Of a stretch of DNA of 12,878 nucleotides, positions 8,710-12,878 are shown piece by piece. The DNA is from JAITWN01 sp964388175. GTDB lineage: Bacteria; Pseudomonadota; Gammaproteobacteria; SZUA-140. The translations under genes and the position numbers were made by a program. Each line of letters begins with the position of its first letter. Within the stretch, counting starts at the first letter, position 1. The DNA is taken from positions 1 through 12,878 of the forward strand of contig CAYLYS010000070.1 of NCBI GenBank assembly GCA_964388175.1. The letters are read 5' to 3'. A model generated the notes under the pieces. That model was not told the DNA's origin and ran no database searches. It worked only from the letters and a program-made list of their open reading frames with translations.

Positions 8710-8734
8710 GCCGCGGCGCAGAAACGCCGCTGGC
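8710..8734 (+). other. Second hairpin in recF leader
   Basis: GCCGCGGCG (8710-8718) pairs with CGCCGCTGGC (8725-8734), giving a 9-bp GC stem with one bulged T and the loop CAGAAA. It ends 9 bases before the recF ATG, over the place where a ribosome site is expected, so it may limit RecF translation. Confidence 0.5.
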
Positions 8735-8743
8735 CGTGCCGCG

Positions 8744-9817
8744 ATGAAGCTGCTGCGTTTCAGAGCAAACCAGCTGAGAAACCTGCAGGATCTGGATATC
8801 GTCCCTTCCCCTGGCATCACGGTATTCCAGGGGCCCAATGCCAGCGGGAAATCCAGTCTGATCGAGGGCATCCACGCCCTGTCCTGCGGCAAATCGTTTC
8901 GCACCGCCCATCTCAACCAGGCCATCCGCCACGACAGTGAATCCATGCTGCTTGTCACTGAGCTGATGGCTGGCTCGGGCGAGTCTTTGTCTCTCGGTAT
9001 CGAACTGAAGCGCGGCGCGGGCAAACTCCGCATGCGGGCCGGGGGCAAACCGCTGCACAAAGTATCGGAGCTCGCGGCGCTGATGCCGCTCATCACCGTT
9101 CATCAGGAAAGCCACCGCGTATTCACCGAAGGTCCGCAATACCGCCGTCAGTTCCTGGATTGGGGATTGTTCCACGTGGAACCTTCTTTTCTTCCCCTGT
9201 GGCTGCGTTACCGGCGAGCACTGAAACAACGCAACGCGCTGCTGCAGCGTTCCGCCGGCGGAGTGGAAGCCTGGGATACCGAACTCGTCGCCGGTGGAAA
9301 CGCCATGGATCGCCTGCGCCGACGCTATCTGGATCGATTCATGCCGTATTTTCAGCAGATGAGCGATCTGCTGCGCCTATCCGACCGTATCGATGCGAGC
9401 TACCGGCCGGGCTGGGATGAGAATCTGGAACTCGCCGATGCGCTGAAGAAAGGGCTGATGGCGGATCGTGCGCTGGGCTACACCCGCCAGGGTCCGCATC
9501 GGGCCGATATCGTTTTCATCCGTCGGGGATCGCAGGTGAGGGAGGATTTGTCGCGCGGGCAGATGAAAACCCTGGTCTGTGCGCTTTATCTGGCCCAGGC
9601 CGCCGCTTTCAGCGAAATCACCGGCAGAAAGCTGGTGATGCTGCTCGATGATCTCACCGCGGAACTGGATGCACAGCACAGCCGCCGTTTGCTGGAAAAA
9701 ATCCATGAACTGGGTTTGCAGACCTTCATCACCAGCAGCGAAACGCGTTTGCCGGGTTATCTGGACAGCACCGAGCACAAGGTGTTTCACGTGGAACATG
9801 GGGTGCTGTCAGAGTGA
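8744..9817 (+). CDS. recF: DNA replication and repair protein RecF
   Basis: RecF is an SMC-like ATPase that, with RecO and RecR, loads RecA at single-strand gaps. ATG 8744 gives 357 residues (MKLLRFRANQLRNLQDLDI...), the E. coli length, and puts the Walker A lysine at 36 as in E. coli. Walker A reads GPNASGKS, slightly different from the usual NGSGKT. The ABC signature LSRGQMKTLVCALYLAQA, the GPHRADI motif and Walker B LVMLLDDLTAELD are all present. The frame stays open back to 8666, but that part covers the terminator and is not conserved. No good ribosome site is seen, and a hairpin precedes the start, suggesting low expression. The gene contains two ParB-type sites, and its TGA stop is part of the gyrB promoter. 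Confidence 0.97.
   Translation: MKLLRFRANQLRNLQDLDIVPSPGITVFQGPNASGKSSLIEGIHALSCGKSFRTAHLNQAIRHDSESMLLVTELMAGSGESLSLGIELKRGAGKLRMRAGGKPLHKVSELAALMPLITVHQESHRVFTEGPQYRRQFLDWGLFHVEPSFLPLWLRYRRALKQRNALLQRSAGGVEAWDTELVAGGNAMDRLRRRYLDRFMPYFQQMSDLLRLSDRIDASYRPGWDENLELADALKKGLMADRALGYTRQGPHRADIVFIRRGSQVREDLSRGQMKTLVCALYLAQAAAFSEITGRKLVMLLDDLTAELDAQHSRRLLEKIHELGLQTFITSSETRLPGYLDSTEHKVFHVEHGVLSE
9168..9183. promoter_or_regulatory. parS: parS-like ParB-binding site 1 (inside recF)
   Basis: TGTTCCACGTGGAACC matches the palindromic chromosomal parS consensus TGTTCCACGTGGAACA at 15 of 16 positions. ParB nucleates at such sites near the origin and directs chromosome segregation with ParA. Confidence 0.8.
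9783..9798. promoter_or_regulatory. parS: parS-like ParB-binding site 2 (recF 3' end, upstream of gyrB)
   Basis: TGTTTCACGTGGAACA combines the two common parS half-sites, TGTTTCAC and the complement of TGTTCCAC; every position is allowed in known parS sites. It is 615 bases from site 1 and covers the -35 region of the gyrB promoter. Confidence 0.88.
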
Positions 9818-9823
9818 TATAAT
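9815..9823 (+). promoter_or_regulatory. Extended -10 promoter for gyrB
   Basis: TGATATAAT is a perfect extended -10 element (TGn plus TATAAT). Its first three bases are the recF stop codon. No good -35 is seen (GGAACA at 9793-9798 with a 19-base spacer is the best), as is usual for extended -10 promoters. The predicted start near 9830 gives a leader of about 25 bases. Confidence 0.75.
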
Positions 9824-9854
9824 AGCGCCCTGTTCAGCCCGTCTGGAGAAAGCA

Positions 9855-12257
9855 ATGGAAGAAGTGCAGAGCTACGATTCATCCCGAATCAAGGTCTTAC
9901 GCGGCCTGGATGCGGTGCGCAAGCGGCCCGGGATGTACATCGGTGACACGGATGACGGCACCGGTCTGCACCACATGGTTTTCGAAGTCGTCGACAACTC
10001 GGTCGACGAGGCACTGGCGGGTTATTGCACCGAAATCGGGGTGACCATCCATACCGACAACTCCGTCAGCGTAGTCGACAACGGCCGCGGTATTCCGGTC
10101 GACATCCACCCGGAGGAAGGGCGTTCGGCGGCCGAGGTCATCATGACCGTGCTCCATGCCGGCGGTAAATTCGATGACAACTCATATAAGGTCTCGGGCG
10201 GTCTGCACGGCGTCGGTGTTTCCGTGGTCAATGCCCTGTCCGAAGAGCTCACCCTCACCATCCGCCGCAGTGGCAAGGTCTACCAGCAGATCTACCGCTT
10301 GGGAGAACCGCAGGCGCCTCTGGCCGCCGTCGATACCACCGACCGCAGTGGTACGGAAATCCGTTTCAAGCCGAGCGCGGAAATCTTCACCAACATCGAG
10401 ATCCATTACGACATCCTGGCCAAGCGCCTGAGAGAATTATCCTTTCTAAACAATGGGGTACGTATACAGATCGCGGATGAGCGCAGCGGCCGTTCGGATC
10501 TGTTCGCCTATGAGGGCGGTATTCGCGCTTTCGTGGAACACCTCAACCGCAACAAGACCCCTTTGCATCAGGCCGTGGTTCATTTCAGCGCCGAGCGCAA
10601 CGGTATCGCCATCGAGGTGGCGATGCAGTGGAACGATTCCTACATAGAAAATATTTTCTGTTATACCAACAACATACCGCAGCGCGACGGTGGTACGCAC
10701 CTGGTCGGCTACCGCAGCGCGCTGACGCGCACGCTGAACCAATATATAGAGAATGAAGGGCTGGCCAAGAAGGCCAAGGTCAATCCGGTCGGCGACGATG
10801 CCCGCGAGGGCTTGACCGCGGTGATCTCGGTGAAGTGCCACGATCCGAAATTCTCCTCGCAGACCAAGGAAAAGCTGGTCTCCTCGGAAGTGCGCACCGT
10901 GGTGGAATCCATCACCGCCGAGAAGCTGCAGGAATTCCTGCTCGAATTCCCGCGCGATGCGCAGGGGATTACCGCCAAGATCATCGATGCCGCGCGCGCG
11001 CGCGAGGCTGCGCGCAAGGCGCGTGAGATGACGCGGCGCAAGGGCGTGCTCGATATCGCCGGCTTGCCGGGCAAGCTCGCCGATTGCCAGGAAAAGGATC
11101 CCAAGCTGTCGGAGCTGTTTCTGGTCGAGGGCGATTCCGCCGGCGGCTCGGCCAAACAGGGCCGCGACCGCCGCTACCAGGCCATTCTGCCCCTCAAGGG
11201 CAAGATCCTGAATGTGGAAAAAGCAAGGTTTGACAAGGTCTTATCATCCGCTGAGATCGGTACGCTGATCACCGCGCTGGGCTGCGGCATCGGCAAGGAA
11301 GAGTACAACCCGGACAAGCTGCGCTACCACCGCATCATCATCATGACCGACGCCGACGTCGACGGTTCGCACATCCGCACCCTGCTGTTGACGTTTTTCT
11401 ACCGGCAGATGCCGGAGCTGGTCATGCGCGGACACATCTACATCGCGCAGCCGCCGCTGTACAAGGTCAAGCGCGGCAAGCACGAGCGTTACGTCAAGGA
11501 CGATGCCGAACTCAACGCGCTGTTGCTGCAGCATGCCATCGAGGGTACGCGCCTGCGCGTTTCGGCCGATGTCCCGCCGATCAGCGAACAGGCGCTGGAG
11601 GCGCTGGCGCGCAGTTACATGACGGTGAGCAACACCATCCGCCGCGTGTCACAGCGCTGGAATCCGCGCGCGCTCGAACAACTGGTCTATGTGCCCGAGC
11701 TGTCGACGGACGTCATGCGTGACGAAGCGCGCTTCGCCGCCTGGTGCGAGCAGTTGCGCGCGCGACTCGGCGCACAGTATCAGGGTGGCGGCGTGCGCTT
11801 CGAGATCACGCCGGTCGGCGGCGAAGTGCTCGTCGTCGAGTATCTGCACGGCATCGCCAACACCAGCACACTGACGCGTGAGTTCTTCTCGTCCGGCGAA
11901 TACCGCAGCATGCTGCAACTCGGGCGCCAGCTCGACGGTCTGCTCGGCGCGGGCGCTGTCGTGCAGCGTGGTGAGAAGCGCCTCGAGGTGAGCAGTTTCC
12001 AGCAGGCTTTCGACTGGATGATGGAAGAGGCCAAACGCGGCCAGCAGATCCAGCGCTACAAGGGTCTCGGCGAAATGAACCCCGATCAGTTGTGGGAAAC
12101 CACGATGAACATCGAGACCCGGCGCTTGCTCAAGGTGCAGGTCGAGGATGCCGTCGCCGCCGACGAGATCTTCACCACGCTGATGGGCGATCAGGTCGAA
12201 CCACGCCGCGAATTCATCGAACGCCACGCGCTGTCGGTCGCCCATCTCGACGTTTGA
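9855..12257 (+). CDS. gyrB: DNA gyrase subunit B
   Basis: GyrB is the ATPase subunit of DNA gyrase (with GyrA), which introduces negative supercoils. The 800-residue length fits the proteobacterial form. ATG 9855 follows GGAG by 6 bases; an open frame upstream to 9648 is only an overlap with recF. The ATPase domain shows RKRPGMYIG, the catalytic Glu44 in FEVVDNSVDEAL, DNGRGIP and GGLHGVGVSVVNALS. The TOPRIM domain has LVEGDSAGG (Glu425) and TDADVDGSHI (Asp499, Asp501). The insert typical of Gram-negative GyrB follows, then the C-terminal RYKGLGEMNPDQLWETT. Transcription likely starts at the promoter over the recF stop, possibly modulated by ParB. Clusters of rare AT-rich codons occur near 10431-10470, 10640-10677 and 10738-10760. 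Confidence 0.98.
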   Translation: MEEVQSYDSSRIKVLRGLDAVRKRPGMYIGDTDDGTGLHHMVFEVVDNSVDEALAGYCTEIGVTIHTDNSVSVVDNGRGIPVDIHPEEGRSAAEVIMTVLHAGGKFDDNSYKVSGGLHGVGVSVVNALSEELTLTIRRSGKVYQQIYRLGEPQAPLAAVDTTDRSGTEIRFKPSAEIFTNIEIHYDILAKRLRELSFLNNGVRIQIADERSGRSDLFAYEGGIRAFVEHLNRNKTPLHQAVVHFSAERNGIAIEVAMQWNDSYIENIFCYTNNIPQRDGGTHLVGYRSALTRTLNQYIENEGLAKKAKVNPVGDDAREGLTAVISVKCHDPKFSSQTKEKLVSSEVRTVVESITAEKLQEFLLEFPRDAQGITAKIIDAARAREAARKAREMTRRKGVLDIAGLPGKLADCQEKDPKLSELFLVEGDSAGGSAKQGRDRRYQAILPLKGKILNVEKARFDKVLSSAEIGTLITALGCGIGKEEYNPDKLRYHRIIIMTDADVDGSHIRTLLLTFFYRQMPELVMRGHIYIAQPPLYKVKRGKHERYVKDDAELNALLLQHAIEGTRLRVSADVPPISEQALEALARSYMTVSNTIRRVSQRWNPRALEQLVYVPELSTDVMRDEARFAAWCEQLRARLGAQYQGGGVRFEITPVGGEVLVVEYLHGIANTSTLTREFFSSGEYRSMLQLGRQLDGLLGAGAVVQRGEKRLEVSSFQQAFDWMMEEAKRGQQIQRYKGLGEMNPDQLWETTMNIETRRLLKVQVEDAVAADEIFTTLMGDQVEPRREFIERHALSVAHLDV

Positions 12258-12277
12258 ACTTCACAAGGAACGCCAGC

Positions 12278-12318
12278 GGGGTCGGATTCTTTTGACGCGA
12301 TCAAAAGGGTCTGACCCC
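12278..12318. repeat. REP-like hairpin after gyrB, possible terminator
   Basis: GGGGTCGGATTCTTTTGA (12278-12295), loop CGCGA and TCAAAAGGGTCTGACCCC (12301-12318) pair at 15 of 18 positions, and the three mismatches can form G-T or A-C wobbles. The outer core GGGTCTGACCCC is shared with the element at 3024-3093. It lies 20 bases after the gyrB stop and lacks a T-tract, so termination would be weak or assisted. Confidence 0.65.
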
Positions 12319-12361
12319 CTTGCCTCATTGCTTTCCGCTGTTCCCGCCGCGCTTTTCTATT

Positions 12362-12395
12362 CATAGATATAAATCTATGGGATGCAGAGATATCT
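12362..12395. promoter_or_regulatory. AT-rich palindromes upstream of cbbL, possible CbbR-type operator
   Basis: CATAGATATAAATCTATG (12362-12379) is an 18-base palindrome with one mismatched pair, and AGATATCT (12388-12395) is a perfect 8-base palindrome. The related ATAGATAT and AGAGATAT lie 23 bases apart, about two helical turns. LysR-type regulators such as CbbR bind paired sites of this kind upstream of cbb operons. No cbbR gene is in the window. Confidence 0.4.
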
Positions 12396-12399
12396 TTTA

Positions 12400-12429
12400 T
12401 TGGATTTGATACCCGCCCCGGACCATATT
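12400..12429 (+). promoter_or_regulatory. Possible cbbL promoter
   Basis: TTGGAT (12400-12405) and CATATT (12424-12429) are separated by 18 bases, just downstream of the palindromes and 61 bases before the cbbL start. Both boxes are weak matches, which would suit an activator-dependent promoter. The remaining 12430-12478 stretch shows nothing distinctive. Confidence 0.3.
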
Positions 12430-12490
12430 GGATCGCCCGAAGCGCACGAGATTCTTCTGCACTTCGCCTTACTCAACCGGGAGATTCGAA

Positions 12491-12878
12491 ATGGGTAAAT
12501 CAGAAACGCTTGCCGAAGGGAAGGAACGTTACAAGTCCGGCGTTATTCCTTACAAGAAGATGGGCTATTGGGAGCCTGACTACAAGCCCAAGGAAACCGA
12601 TGTCATCGCGCTGTTCCGCATCACCCCTCAGGAAGGTGTGGACCATGAAGAAGCCGCTGCCGCCGTCGCCGGCGAGTCTTCCACCGCGACCTGGACGGTG
12701 GTGTGGACCGATCGTCTGACCGCTTGCGAGCTGTACCGCGCCAAGGCCTTCAAGAGCGAACCGGTTCCCAACACCGGACCGGGCACCAAGACCGAACAGC
12801 AGTACTTCGCCTACATCGCCTACGATCTCGACCTGTTCGAGCCCGGCTCGATCGCCAACCTGACTGCTTCCATCATCG
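12491..12878 (+). CDS. cbbL: RuBisCO large subunit, red-type form I (form IC-like), 5' part
   Basis: RuBisCO carboxylates ribulose-1,5-bisphosphate, the CO2-fixing step of the Calvin cycle. The first 129 codons lie in the window. The sequence KKMGYWEPDYKPKETDVIAL, then AAAAVAGESSTATWTVVWTD, then RLTACELYRAKAF and SIANLTASII, is typical of red-type form I enzymes, not the green-type IA/IB. The active-site Glu, Thr and Trp of the N-terminal domain are visible at residues 62, 67 and 68. A stretch TGPGTKTEQQ (95-104) looks about six residues longer than in the form IC proteins I remember. ATG 12491 has GGGAG seven bases upstream. It forms a new transcription unit after gyrB; cbbS would be expected beyond the right edge. 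Confidence 0.96.
   Translation, partial: MGKSETLAEGKERYKSGVIPYKKMGYWEPDYKPKETDVIALFRITPQEGVDHEEAAAAVAGESSTATWTVVWTDRLTACELYRAKAFKSEPVPNTGPGTKTEQQYFAYIAYDLDLFEPGSIANLTASII

Noticed and set aside
8666..8743. Upstream start for recF
   Set aside because: The added residues are encoded by the terminator and leader hairpin; 8744 gives the standard 357 residues.
9648..9854. Upstream start for gyrB
   Set aside because: This frame overlaps recF out of phase; ATG 9855 has a good ribosome site and the family N-terminus.
11230..11235. TTGACA inside gyrB
   Set aside because: No -10 box at 16-18 bases; it lies within the conserved ARFDKVLSS coding stretch.

Overview
This is a chromosomal replication-origin neighbourhood of a GC-rich gammaproteobacterium, most likely a chemolithoautotroph. 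The order rpmH-rnpA-yidD-yidC-mnmE reading left and dnaA-dnaN-recF-gyrB reading right is the classic origin layout of this class. DnaA, DnaN and RecF have the same lengths and catalytic-residue numbering as I recall for the E. coli proteins. A red-type (form IC-like) RuBisCO large-subunit gene starts at the right edge and indicates Calvin-cycle carbon fixation. I cannot name the genus. A 10-N run at 2615-2624 shows this is a draft scaffold.

Left part (1-1662, minus strand): a partial type I restriction-modification methylase gene (hsdM) with an unusual N-terminal winged-helix-like extension. Nine bases upstream of it ends a short ORF that looks like the broken start of another restriction protein. 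The ORF is preceded by hexamers spaced at helical intervals. This locus sits where mnmG-rsmG-parAB often follows mnmE in relatives, so it marks a break in synteny.

Middle left (1663-5734, minus strand): mnmE (split by the assembly gap, which probably hides no missing sequence), a REP-like inverted repeat touching the mnmE start codon, a strong terminator, then the operon rpmH-rnpA-yidD-yidC (ribosomal protein L34, RNase P protein, and membrane-protein insertion factors) driven by a promoter at 5799-5827.

Middle right (5735-12257, plus strand): dnaA, a 198-base dnaA-dnaN gap with DnaA boxes and AT-rich repeats (the best oriC candidate), dnaN, a terminator plus a second hairpin, recF carrying two ParB-binding parS-like 16-mers, then gyrB. 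The gyrB extended -10 promoter is built on the recF stop codon, and its -35 region overlaps one parS site.

Right part (12258-12878): a second REP-like hairpin, an AT-rich block with palindromes that could be a regulator site, and the first 129 codons of cbbL.

I see no convincing new multi-gene system. The best leads are the parS pair with promoter overlap, the structured leader between dnaN and recF, the cbbL control region beside the origin, and the restriction remnant with its phased hexamers.
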